The notes: a model not told the origin generated them from the sequence alone. Positions 1 through 6,166 are shown, counted from the first letter of the stretch. The stretch: DNA of 10,154 bases from Anaerolineaceae bacterium UBA700 (GCA_002298885.1 DBMK01000012.1:1-10154); one strand, 5' to 3'. Program-made: numbers and translations.

Positions 1-29
1 GCCGGATCGTTTAAATCCGCCTGTAATGC

Positions 30-1280
30 CTATGGCTCCCTGCGGATCACCACCAGGGCGATATCATCCTGCTGAGGGACGTAGCCCTCAAAATGGTTTA
101 CTTCCTCGATCAGGGCGTCCTGCAGCTCGCGCGCCGAGCGCCCCACCTTTGAAAGGATCACTTCCAGCAGGCGCTTTTCGCCAAAGAAATCCCCCCGGCG
201 GTTTTGAGCCTCGGTAATTCCGTCCGAGTAAAGCACCAGGTAATCCCCCGGCTGAAGTTTGACAATCTTCTGCTTCCACTGCGCCTGCTCGGAGACTCCC
301 AGCGCCATGCCAGTGCCGCGCAGTTGGTCTACCGAGGTCTTACCGCGCTGCACGCCGATGAGGAAGCCCGGCGGGTGCCCGGCGTTGGCGAAAATAAAGC
401 GCCCGCTGTGGGGTTCCAGGACGCCAAAAATGGCCGTAACGTACATGCCGCCGCGCGTGTCCGTCAGCAGGCGCTCGCTGACTGCGTTCAACGCCAGCCC
501 CGGCAGGGTGGGAAAGCGGCTGGCGTAGGTGCGGATCAGGGTGCTGGAAAGGGCCATGAAAAGCGCCGCGCCCATTCCCTTATCGGTGACGTCGGCCAGC
601 ACCACTCCCCATTTGCGCTCGGTCAGCGGGATGAAATCGTAAAAATCGCCGGAGGTCTCGCGGGCCGGCTTGAGCTTGGCCGATATATCCCAGCCCGGAA
701 TGGCCGGCGCCTTTTCGGGCAGAATGTCCTCCTGGATCTTGCCGGCCATGACCAGCTCGCGAGCCATCAGCTCTTCATTGCGGTGGTGCGTAACAGCCGG
801 GATCGAGTCGGCCATTTCGAGCATCTCGCTCTCGGTGTCATCCTCGGCGTGGTGCCTGAAAACGGCCTCGGCCATCGCCGGCGCCTCAAGGCGCGGAAAG
901 GGCTGGCTCAAAATCTGCACGAGCGCGGTCTTGAACTCTTCTTCGCTTGCGTCCCGCGAGATCAGGTAAAGCGATTTATCCATGCAGTTCAATTGAAGCT
1001 GGTCCTGATCCTCGAAGCCGCCCAGCAGAACCACCCGGATGGAAGGCCACTTCTGGTTGACGTGGCAGGCGATCTCACGCGTGTGCTCGGGGGCGCCGTT
1101 CAGGTCCAGCAGAATGGCGTCGGGCTCGCTCAGGCGGCAGAGCTGGATCGTTTCTGAACCGCTGCGGGCTTCGCCGACCAGCTTGATCCCTTCCATCGAC
1201 ATCACCAATGAAGCCAGTCCGCGCAGGTATATCGCCTGGTCGGAGACGATTGCCACTCGCGAGACTCTCGGATCGCTCAT
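30..1280 (-). CDS. Receiver-PP2C (RsbU/SpoIIE-like) serine phosphatase, response-regulator output
   Basis: 416 aa. Residues about 7-125 form a CheY-like receiver resembling NarL-type receivers (AIVSDQAIYLRG at 10-21, phosphoacceptor candidate D59 in AILLDL, YLISRDAS at 105-112). A linker and short helix (about 130-190) leads into a PP2C/SpoIIE phosphatase domain (about 195-413). Its metal-binding acidic motifs are present: GDFYDF (D212), ADVTDKG (D230, D233), YSDGITEA (D353) and QQDDIALVV (D405/D406). Proteins of this kind dephosphorylate anti-sigma antagonists or similar phosphoserine proteins in the cytoplasm; the partner here is unknown. The receiver is atypical: the usual acidic pair is S-D, the switch Thr/Ser after the fourth strand is Gly (VVLLGGF), and the conserved Lys position carries Ser-Arg, so phosphorylation-dependent switching may be weakened. 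The ATG at 1280 has no Shine-Dalgarno sequence. No kinase or anti-sigma gene lies next to it in the window. Confidence 0.93.
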   Translation of the reverse strand: MSDPRVSRVAIVSDQAIYLRGLASLVMSMEGIKLVGEARSGSETIQLCRLSEPDAILLDLNGAPEHTREIACHVNQKWPSIRVVLLGGFEDQDQLQLNCMDKSLYLISRDASEEEFKTALVQILSQPFPRLEAPAMAEAVFRHHAEDDTESEMLEMADSIPAVTHHRNEELMARELVMAGKIQEDILPEKAPAIPGWDISAKLKPARETSGDFYDFIPLTERKWGVVLADVTDKGMGAALFMALSSTLIRTYASRFPTLPGLALNAVSERLLTDTRGGMYVTAIFGVLEPHSGRFIFANAGHPPGFLIGVQRGKTSVDQLRGTGMALGVSEQAQWKQKIVKLQPGDYLVLYSDGITEAQNRRGDFFGEKRLLEVILSKVGRSARELQDALIEEVNHFEGYVPQQDDIALVVIRREP

Positions 1281-1286
1281 ATCATT

Positions 1287-1292
1287 ATTTTA
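1287..1292 (-). promoter_or_regulatory. Possible -10 element giving a leaderless phosphatase mRNA
   Basis: On the minus strand a TAAAAT hexamer ends 6 nt before the ATG at 1280, and no Shine-Dalgarno sequence precedes that ATG. If used, transcription would begin at or next to the start codon. No convincing -35 lies at the right distance, so this is weak. The reason to record it is that the TetR gene in this window has the same geometry with a much better promoter. Confidence 0.28.
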
Positions 1293-1314
1293 CAGTAAGA
1301 ACTAGGAATAAGGT

Positions 1315-1361
1315 GTTTCAGTTAATAATGAGCTGCTTCGCAGCCCAATATTAACTGAAAC
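1315..1361. repeat. Long intergenic stem-loop between the pyrophosphatase-like and phosphatase genes
   Basis: A perfect 13-bp inverted repeat (GTTTCAGTTAATA at 1315-1327, its complement at 1349-1361) encloses a second 5-bp GC stem (GCTGC at 1332-1336, GCAGC at 1340-1344) with a 3-nt loop. The result is a two-tier hairpin: AT-rich outside, GC-rich inside. It lies 20 nt past the 3' end of the upstream minus-strand gene at 1382-1717, where a terminator is expected. No U-tract follows on the minus strand (it reads ACACCTTATT). It could be a terminator, an mRNA 3' stabiliser or a dispersed element. Confidence 0.7.
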
Positions 1362-1381
1362 CCCCTTTAACCGGGATTGAT

Positions 1382-1717
1382 TTACCTTATTACGACGGGC
1401 TTGAAAAAGCGCTCCTGAAATTCCGTCAGGGCCAGGATCTGCTCATCGCTGAACTGCCGTCCTTCGGGGGCAAGCACAAGCTTGTCATCGTCGTCGTCCA
1501 GGCGGTGGATGACGGCGATGCAGCGCCCCTCGAATTCCTCAACGGCCTCGAACACCCCCAGCACGTAGGCATCCAGCTCCTCACCGTCGGGGGCCGGCAC
1601 GCCCGGCACGAAACCGTAGTTCAGCGGGTACATAAAGCCATGCCGCGGGTGGCACGACCCCAGCGGGCGGTCGATTTTGACCTTTACCGCTTTCCCAATA
1701 AAATCCGTTGGATTCAT
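1382..1717 (-). CDS. Short inorganic pyrophosphatase-like protein
   Basis: 111 aa, cytoplasmic. It resembles the core of family I (EC 3.6.1.1) inorganic pyrophosphatases, which hydrolyse diphosphate to two phosphates using Mg2+. Visible family features are YPLNYGFVPG at 30-39, followed by PDGEELDAYVLGV at 43-55, the counterpart of the metal-binding DGDPxDVLVL signature (D44 and D49 kept, the middle Asp is Glu46), and an acidic run D74-D78 before KLVLAPEG. Canonical bacterial enzymes are about 165-180 aa, so roughly a third is missing, but the frame is intact and ends cleanly. I recall short proteins of this type (110-120 aa) in Firmicutes, so this is probably a compact subfamily and not a broken gene. 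Activity is uncertain. The ATG at 1717 has only a weak, close purine-rich site (AGAGG). A strong promoter lies 70 nt upstream. Confidence 0.82.
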   Translation of the reverse strand: MNPTDFIGKAVKVKIDRPLGSCHPRHGFMYPLNYGFVPGVPAPDGEELDAYVLGVFEAVEEFEGRCIAVIHRLDDDDDKLVLAPEGRQFSDEQILALTEFQERFFKPVVIR

Positions 1718-1786
1718 AGCCTCTGATTGGGCTCTTTTCAGGTTCTGATAGCCGGGTGTTGGAACAAGCAGCTCCGCCGGAAAGCT

Positions 1787-1815
1787 ATTCTATAATTCGA
1801 GAATTTCTTTGTCAA
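1787..1815 (-). promoter_or_regulatory. Sigma70-type promoter for the pyrophosphatase-like gene
   Basis: Minus strand: -35 TTGACA (1815-1810, exact consensus), 17-nt spacer, -10 TAGAAT (1792-1787, 5 of 6). Transcription would start near 1780, giving a leader of about 60 nt before the ATG at 1717. The spacer holds a short dyad, AATTC-N2-GAATT (1794-1805), a possible repressor site. This promoter is back to back with the plus-strand promoter at 1834-1862. Confidence 0.75.
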
Positions 1816-1833
1816 GTGGAGTAATGAGAAAAT

Positions 1834-1862
1834 TTGCCTTTTTATCGGATAATATGTATAAT
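1834..1862 (+). promoter_or_regulatory. Promoter for the secreted-protein / ABC exporter unit
   Basis: -35 TTGCCT (1834-1839, 4 of 6), 17-nt spacer, -10 TATAAT (1857-1862, exact consensus). Transcription would start near 1869, just ahead of the AAGGAGAG ribosome-binding site at 1877-1884. Only 18 nt separate its -35 from that of the leftward promoter, so the two could compete or share one regulator. Confidence 0.65.
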
Positions 1863-1876
1863 AATTATCAATAATC

Positions 1877-1884
1877 AAGGAGAG
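1877..1884 (+). promoter_or_regulatory. Ribosome-binding site fixing the start at 1888
   Basis: AAGGAGAG lies directly before AAT-ATG, at good Shine-Dalgarno spacing. It settles the start of the first secreted protein. The same frame is open back to a TTG at 1834, but that codon is the -35 box and the added residues would put a non-coding leader in front of an already complete signal peptide. Confidence 0.8.
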
Positions 1885-1887
1885 AAT

Positions 1888-2418
1888 ATGCGCAAACCAC
1901 TCCTGTTCGGAATTTTACTGATGTTGCTCTTAGGCTTGCTGGTCGCGGTTGGACAGCGAGCTTCCGCCCAAAACCAGGCGCCGGCGCCCACGCCCCAGGT
2001 CCAAACGAGCGGCGATGCCCGCCGCATCCTGAACAGCGCCGCACCAAACGCCATCACCTCCCTTCCGATGTCCAACCCCTTCTGTTCCCAGCCGGATCCC
2101 TCGGTCAATCAGTGTATGGTCAACGTCCGGTACTGGCAGGCAAACGACAACGGGACCGGGAACGTCCTGGCGTACGTCTTATTTTCAATCGACGGCAAGC
2201 TGCGTTACCGTTCCAACGCCTTTTTTGAAAATTTCATCACCTACAGCTATGATATGATCCCCGGCGGGATTAAAGTAGCCTGCGGGCTGCCGAACGAGGG
2301 TAATTTTGGAGCCTTGTATGGCAAAGGGTACACGGTTGACGTCAAGGCGTTTGACGTAACCAACAACTGGGTCCTCGACGATCAACTCCAAGTCAAATGC
2401 CCGGCTTTCAACCCTTAA
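1888..2418 (+). CDS. Small secreted Cys4 protein, paralogue 1 (unknown function)
   Basis: 176 aa. The N-terminus is a clear Sec signal peptide (MRKP, hydrophobic run about 5-21, likely cleavage after ASA at 27). A Pro/Ala/Gln-rich spacer (28-42) and a compact C-terminal domain (about 60-176) follow. The domain has four cysteines (C66, C76, C132, C171) and several motifs shared with the next gene: an NPFC/DPVC-type first cysteine, C-x9-C, a (D/N)GKLR strand (DGKLR at 102-106), FFEN at 112-115, MIPGGIKVACG at 123-133, YGKGY at 144-148 and a final KCPAF (170-174). Alternating hydrophobic strands suggest a disulfide-stabilised beta-sandwich (Ig-like), an inference only. I do not recognise a named family. 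It is the first gene of a rightward cluster; the next gene starts 17 nt after its stop. The product is probably free outside the membrane: no LPxTG, lipobox or C-terminal anchor is visible. Confidence 0.88.
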   Translation: MRKPLLFGILLMLLLGLLVAVGQRASAQNQAPAPTPQVQTSGDARRILNSAAPNAITSLPMSNPFCSQPDPSVNQCMVNVRYWQANDNGTGNVLAYVLFSIDGKLRYRSNAFFENFITYSYDMIPGGIKVACGLPNEGNFGALYGKGYTVDVKAFDVTNNWVLDDQLQVKCPAFNP

Positions 2419-2435
2419 GTAGCCTGGGGAATCAA

Positions 2436-2912
2436 ATGGGGCTGCGGCGTCTCCTTATTCTGTTGCTTGTTCTCATACTGGTCCTGCAGGTACCCGGCGA
2501 GCCTGCTCAGTCTGCTCCGCCGAAGGTAACTTCGGTCACGCTTACGATGAGCGATCCGGTCTGCGACCAGGTCCTTCCGGCCAATGGGTCGTGCTCGATT
2601 CAATTTAACAGCCTGAGCGCCTCCGGCAGTGACGCATCGTTTTCGCGGGTTGAAGTGCTGGTCAACGGAAAGTTGCGGGTTTATGAAGCCGGTTTCTTCG
2701 AGAATTCGGCCTATCTTACCCCTTTGATGCTGCCGGGTGGTCTGCTGGTTGCCTGCGGCAGGCCGAACTCCGGCGGCTCGCCCGATTACGGCAAGTCTTA
2801 TTTATTGACTGCAAATGCGTACATGGCTGACGGCACCTCTGCGAGCGATTCGGCCAGTGTTCTCTGCCCGGCCTTCGATGGGAAGACTTACATTCCGGCG
2901 GTTCGAAAATGA
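2436..2912 (+). CDS. Small secreted Cys4 protein, paralogue 2 (unknown function)
   Basis: 158 aa from the ATG at 2436, preceded by GGGGA at 5-nt spacing. An in-frame ATG at 2397 lies inside the previous gene, has no ribosome-binding site and would push the signal peptide inwards. The signal peptide is residues 1 to about 26 (MGLRR plus a Leu/Val/Ile run, cleavage near QSA). The mature domain parallels the previous protein: C43, C53, C107 and C144, NGKLR at 77-81, FFEN at 87-90, MLPGGLLVACG at 98-108, YGKSY at 118-122, LCPAF at 143-147. Spacings are C-x9-C, then 53 and 36 intervening residues, against C-x9-C, 55 and 38 in the paralogue. It differs by a C-terminal extension, DGKTYIPAVRK, resembling the YLPLV-type tails I associate with secreted Chloroflexota proteins. 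Sequence divergence is high, so the duplication is old. Function is unknown. Confidence 0.88.
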   Translation: MGLRRLLILLLVLILVLQVPGEPAQSAPPKVTSVTLTMSDPVCDQVLPANGSCSIQFNSLSASGSDASFSRVEVLVNGKLRVYEAGFFENSAYLTPLMLPGGLLVACGRPNSGGSPDYGKSYLLTANAYMADGTSASDSASVLCPAFDGKTYIPAVRK

Positions 2913-2965
2913 TCGGATAAGCCGCATTATATAAATCCCAAAATTTGAAAGGAACAAATCAATTT

Positions 2966-3904
2966 ATGAATGCGATCGAAACCCATGATTTAACCCGTAA
3001 ATTCGGGGAGAGGGTTGCTGTCGATCGGCTGACCTTATCCATACCGGCAGGCGCAGTTTTCGGCTTTTTAGGCCCCAATGGGGCCGGAAAGACCACCACC
3101 GTGCGCATGCTCTCCGCACTCATCGCTCCCACCGCTGGCTCGGCGGCAATCGCCGGCCGCTCGCTTGGTAAAGATAACGATGCCATCCGGCGATCGATTG
3201 GTATCTTGACCGAGACTCCGGGCATGTACGACAAGCTCAGTGCCTGGCAGAACCTGATGTTCTTTGCCCGCCTGTACGATCTTGACGACCGGCAGGCGGC
3301 GGCGCAGGTGGAACACTACCTGCGCCTGCTGGACCTGTGGGACCGTCGCAGCGACCGGGTCGGAGGCTTCTCCAAGGGCATGCGCCAGAAGATGGCCATC
3401 GCCCGGGCCCTGCTGCACGAGCCCCAGGTCGTTTTCCTCGACGAGCCCACCTCCGGGCTGGACCCCGAGGCGGCGCGGTTGGTGCTCGATTTCGTAAAGC
3501 TGCTGCGCAAAGAGGGCCGCACCATCATCCTGACCACCCACAACCTGGCCGAGGCCGACGAGCTGTGCGACCTCATCGGGATTTTTCGGACCTCCATGCT
3601 GCGCATCGGAACACCCGAGGAGCTGCGCCAGAGCCTGTTCGGGCGCGGCGTGCAGGTGCGCCTGGCAAACGCCTCGCCCGCCTTTGCCGACGCAGTGCGC
3701 GCCCTGCCCTTCGTCAAAAGCGTGGCCTCCCAGGACAGCACGCTGACGGTGCGGCTGGATAATCCCGACGAGCAGAGCCCGGTGATCCTGCAAACCCTGA
3801 TGGCGGCCGGCGCCACCGTGCGCTCGATCGAGCCGGTGGAGCACTCGCTGGAAGAGGTTTACCTGCAATTGGTCGGCTCGAGCCGCAAGGAGCTGGTGCA
3901 ATGA
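2966..3904 (+). CDS. ABC-2 type exporter ATPase (DrrA/NatA/CcmA-like)
   Basis: 312 aa, the cytoplasmic ATPase of an export complex whose permease is the next gene. Walker A GPNGAGKTT is at 36-44, the signature loop FSKGM at 135-139, Walker B VVFLDEP at 155-161 followed by TSGLDP, and the switch His is H192 in LTTHN. A C-terminal accessory domain (about 215-310) ends with SLEEVYLQLVG, typical of the drug/sodium exporter branch. The Q-loop position reads GILTETPG, with Glu83 where Gln is usual. The ATG at 2966 has AAAGGA about 12 nt upstream, which is long; an in-frame TTG at 2945 has no better site. Only 53 nt separate it from the secreted protein upstream, with no hairpin and no convincing promoter, so read-through from 1834-1862 is likely. 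The substrate cannot be told from sequence. Confidence 0.95.
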   Translation: MNAIETHDLTRKFGERVAVDRLTLSIPAGAVFGFLGPNGAGKTTTVRMLSALIAPTAGSAAIAGRSLGKDNDAIRRSIGILTETPGMYDKLSAWQNLMFFARLYDLDDRQAAAQVEHYLRLLDLWDRRSDRVGGFSKGMRQKMAIARALLHEPQVVFLDEPTSGLDPEAARLVLDFVKLLRKEGRTIILTTHNLAEADELCDLIGIFRTSMLRIGTPEELRQSLFGRGVQVRLANASPAFADAVRALPFVKSVASQDSTLTVRLDNPDEQSPVILQTLMAAGATVRSIEPVEHSLEEVYLQLVGSSRKELVQ

Positions 3905-4680
3905 AAAAGATCTGGATCATCCTGCAAAAGGAATGGTGGGACCTGGGCGGCCAGCGGGGGCTGTGGATCAGCTTTTTGATCTTCCCGCTGGTGATGGTGT
4001 TTGCAGCCGGGGGCTCGCTGGCAGGGTCCTCAACCAGCGGCGGGATCCACATTCCGATCACTGGTTTCAGCACCGACCCGGCCCTGGCCGGCATGTCGCC
4101 GAGCGAAGTTGCCCAGGCCTTCGGAGGCGTGGCCTCGCGCACAGTCTTTTTCATGATCCCGATGGTCGTCTCCACCATCCTGGCAGCTCACAGCGTGGCC
4201 GGCGAGAAGGCCGGGCGCACCCTGGAGCCGGTGCTGGCCACCCCCCTGCGCACCTGGCAGCTTCTGGCGGCCAAGAGCTTGGCAGCCCTGGTCCCCACCT
4301 CCATCGCCACCTGGGTGGCCGGAATCGCCTACGTCGTCGAAGTGGCGGTGTTGGCCCAATCACCAAAGGTCTTCGGGCTGATCATCACCCCCGGCTGGGT
4401 GGCGGCCATGCTGATCACCGTGCCGATCATGGGCTTGATCCCCATCGGCATCACAGTGATCATCTCCTCGCGCTCCACCGACGTGCGCACGGCCCAGCAA
4501 ATCAGCACGCTGATTGGGTTGGCGTTGGGCATCGGGCTGATCTTCGTAACCACCTCCGTGCCGCTCACCGTGTTGAACGTGCTGGGCATCGCCGTGCTCT
4601 TGCTGCTACTTGGAGCAGGCATCCTGTGGGTTGCCACTCGCCTGTTCCAGCGCGAGGTCATCCTGACACGCTGGGCATAA
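3901..4680 (+). CDS. ABC-2 type exporter permease
   Basis: 259 aa integral membrane protein. Its ATG overlaps the ATPase stop (ATGA, 3901-3904), a sign of translational coupling and a shared complex. A cytoplasmic N-terminus (MKKIWIILQKEWWDL) leads to a first membrane segment (about 21-41), then an outside loop with GIHIPITGF. Further segments lie at about 80-99, 125-150, 159-188, 201-219 and 221-246. The conserved cytoplasmic motif GEKAGRTLEPVLATPL (101-116) and the QREVILTRWA end are typical of ABC-2 permeases of the NatB/YhaP kind. One permease gene is present, so the transporter is probably a homodimeric permease with two ATPases. Export of a lipid, peptide, drug or Na+ would all fit; the neighbouring secreted proteins have their own Sec signals and need not be substrates. 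Confidence 0.93.
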   Translation: MKKIWIILQKEWWDLGGQRGLWISFLIFPLVMVFAAGGSLAGSSTSGGIHIPITGFSTDPALAGMSPSEVAQAFGGVASRTVFFMIPMVVSTILAAHSVAGEKAGRTLEPVLATPLRTWQLLAAKSLAALVPTSIATWVAGIAYVVEVAVLAQSPKVFGLIITPGWVAAMLITVPIMGLIPIGITVIISSRSTDVRTAQQISTLIGLALGIGLIFVTTSVPLTVLNVLGIAVLLLLLGAGILWVATRLFQREVILTRWA

Positions 4681-4690
4681 TCCTAGAAAT

Positions 4691-4730
4691 ATAGTTATTT
4701 GACGGGGCGGTCGCCCCGTCAAATAACTAT
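4691..4730. terminator. Near-perfect palindromic stem-loop between convergent genes (bidirectional terminator candidate)
   Basis: A 19-bp perfect inverted repeat (left arm 4691-4709, right arm 4712-4730) has only 2 nt at its centre. The inner part is GC-rich (GACGGGGCG / CGCCCCGTC), the outer part AT-rich (ATAGTTATTT / AAATAACTAT). It fills the gap between the permease stop (4680) and the amylase stop (4731), where a terminator serving both strands is expected. The bases after the GC stem are AAATAACTAT on either strand, not a U-run, so a classical intrinsic mechanism is not certain. Confidence 0.75.
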
Positions 4731-6089
4731 TTAAATTACATTCAAGATGCGCGCCCCGCAGGCGGGGATTTCGAGGGAGCAGGCGCCATCAGAAAGCGGG
4801 AAGCGGTCCGGCGGGTTGAGCAGGTCCACCAGGGCGCCATTCGCGGCGCCCGGCAGGCGCAGGTCGATTTGCACCGGGTGGGAGGCGGCGTTGACGGCGG
4901 CAATCACTTGCTCGCCGGCGATACTGCGCAGGAAAGCAAACTGCTCGGAAGCCACATGCAGCTGGCGGTAATCGCCCAGCCGCAGCGCAGAACTCTCCCG
5001 GCGGATGCGGGCCAGGCGGGCCAGGTACGCCGGCAGCCCGGGCTGGGGAGCGGCCTGGGCCAACTGGTGCGGGTCCAGCCGGGGTCGCAGGGCCTGGTCG
5101 CTGTAATTGGTGCGCTTTCCGGTAAGACCCCATTCGCTGCCGTAGTAAATCGAAGGGATGCCCGGCATGCAGAAGAGCAAGGTGTAGAGCGGGTACAGGT
5201 GCGCCGGGTTAGAAAGGCTGGAGGCGACCCGGTTGACGTCGTGGTTATCGGCAAAATTATACAGGCGCAGGCCGCGGTAGATGCCCTCCGGGCCGAACTG
5301 GCGGTTGAAGGCGTAGGCAATCTCGAAGTAGTTGCGATCGGCGTGGCTGGAATACAGCCCTTTGTAACACTCGTAGTTGGTGACTGCATCCAGCGTTTGC
5401 GGGTTGGCCCAGCGCGTGTAATCTCCGTGGATCACCTCGCCCATCAGCCAGAAATCCGGCCTGAGCTGCTTGCAGAAGGCCGCCAGCTCGGACATGAAGC
5501 TAAAATCCAGGCAGTCGGCCGCGTCCAGGCGCAGACCGGAGATATTGAACGTTTCAATCCACATTTTTACGGCGCCGAACAGGTGCGCCCTGACCTCCGG
5601 GTTGGCCAGGTTCAGCTTGACCAGGCTGTAATGCCCGTTCCAGCCGTCGTAGCTGAATGTGTCGCCCTTCGGGCTGCGCCGGTCGAAGCGCAGGTTGTGG
5701 AACCAATCTTTGAAGGGCGAGGCTTCGCCGTGGGCCTGGACGTCGCGAAAGGCCCAGAAATCGCGCCCGACGTGGTTGAAAACGCCGTCCAGCACCAGGC
5801 GGATGCCGCGTTCCTGCAGGCGGGCGCCCAGGCGCGCCAGGGTCTGGTTGGTGCCCAGGCGGCGGTCCACGTTGTAATAATCCGCCGTGTCGTAGCCGTG
5901 GGTGCTCGACTCGAAAAGCGGCCCCAGGTAAAGGGCGTTGGCGCCCAGGGATTGGATGGGGTCCAGCCAGGATTCCAGCTCATTTAGCCGTTCGAGCGGG
6001 GCGGCGCCAAAATCATTGCGCGGCGGCGCCCCGCACAAGCCCAGGGGATAGATGTGGTAAAAGACGGTGTTTTCGATCCAGTGTTGCAT
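4731..6089 (-). CDS. Cytoplasmic GH13 alpha-amylase / maltodextrinase-like glycosidase
   Basis: 452 aa, no signal peptide, so it probably acts on imported or stored alpha-glucans in the cytoplasm. All GH13 (beta/alpha)8-barrel motifs are visible: region I LDGVFNH (100-106), region II GLRLDAA with nucleophile D189, region III MGEVIHG with acid/base E218, region IV NFADNHD with D284, and the VKLN element (157-160) resembling the fifth conserved region of neopullulanase/cyclomaltodextrinase enzymes. A C-terminal all-beta domain spans about 375-452. The CBM34-type N-terminal domain of classic cyclomaltodextrinases is absent: the protein starts directly at barrel strand 1 (VFYHIYPLG). Hydrolysis of alpha-1,4 links is expected; exact specificity (alpha-amylase, maltogenic, cyclomaltodextrinase) is not decidable here. 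AGGAG lies 5 nt before the ATG at 6089. A palindrome resembling the TetR operator sits at 6102-6121. Confidence 0.94.
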   Translation of the reverse strand: MQHWIENTVFYHIYPLGLCGAPPRNDFGAAPLERLNELESWLDPIQSLGANALYLGPLFESSTHGYDTADYYNVDRRLGTNQTLARLGARLQERGIRLVLDGVFNHVGRDFWAFRDVQAHGEASPFKDWFHNLRFDRRSPKGDTFSYDGWNGHYSLVKLNLANPEVRAHLFGAVKMWIETFNISGLRLDAADCLDFSFMSELAAFCKQLRPDFWLMGEVIHGDYTRWANPQTLDAVTNYECYKGLYSSHADRNYFEIAYAFNRQFGPEGIYRGLRLYNFADNHDVNRVASSLSNPAHLYPLYTLLFCMPGIPSIYYGSEWGLTGKRTNYSDQALRPRLDPHQLAQAAPQPGLPAYLARLARIRRESSALRLGDYRQLHVASEQFAFLRSIAGEQVIAAVNAASHPVQIDLRLPGAANGALVDLLNPPDRFPLSDGACSLEIPACGARILNVI

Positions 6090-6101
6090 ACTAACTCCTT
6101 T

Positions 6102-6121
6102 TATACCTACCGTTAGGTATA
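6102..6121. promoter_or_regulatory. TetR-type operator-like palindrome upstream of the amylase
   Basis: TATACCTACCGTTAGGTATA is a near-perfect 20-bp dyad, 12 nt upstream of the amylase ATG and adjacent to its AGGAG. An inner 12-mer, TACCGTTAGGTA, matches the core of the site in the TetR promoter (TACCGATCGGTA) at 10 of 12 positions, with the same TACC-N4-GGTA spacing. It lies in an AT-rich stretch that must contain the amylase promoter, though I cannot assign a clear -35/-10 pair. Bound repressor here would block initiation or early elongation. Confidence 0.6.
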
Positions 6122-6140
6122 TATAAATTTTAACTCTACT

Positions 6141-6166
6141 GGATGACCGGCGAAGGCCGGTCTTCC
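6141..6166. terminator. GC-rich stem-loop between tetR-like gene and amylase
   Basis: A 7-bp perfect GC stem (GACCGGC 6145-6151, GCCGGTC 6156-6162) with a 4-nt loop is extended by three outer pairs across one T-T mismatch. It follows the TetR gene stop (6178) on the minus strand and precedes the amylase, so it may limit read-through from the repressor gene. No U-tract follows on the minus strand. Confidence 0.5.

Noticed and set aside
1..29. Possible end of another gene at the left edge
   Set aside because: Only 29 nt remain beyond the phosphatase stop, with no recognisable coding or structural signal.
204..1157. Long open frame on the plus strand opposite the phosphatase gene
   Set aside because: It is antisense to a gene with clear receiver and PP2C motifs, has no domain or ribosome-binding site, and its low-complexity Arg/Gly/Ala/Val-rich composition is typical of a GC-rich shadow frame.
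1834..1887. Upstream TTG start adding 18 residues to secreted paralogue 1
   Set aside because: The TTG is the -35 hexamer, the segment contains the -10, and a good AAGGAGAG lies before the ATG at 1888.
3068..3901. 277-codon open frame on the minus strand opposite the ABC ATPase
   Set aside because: The plus strand has Walker A, the signature loop and Walker B; the antisense frame is His/Gln/Gly-rich with no domain.
4869..5987. 372-codon open frame on the plus strand opposite the amylase
   Set aside because: The opposite strand carries every GH13 catalytic motif. This frame has only Val/Ala/Gly-rich sequence with no recognisable domain.
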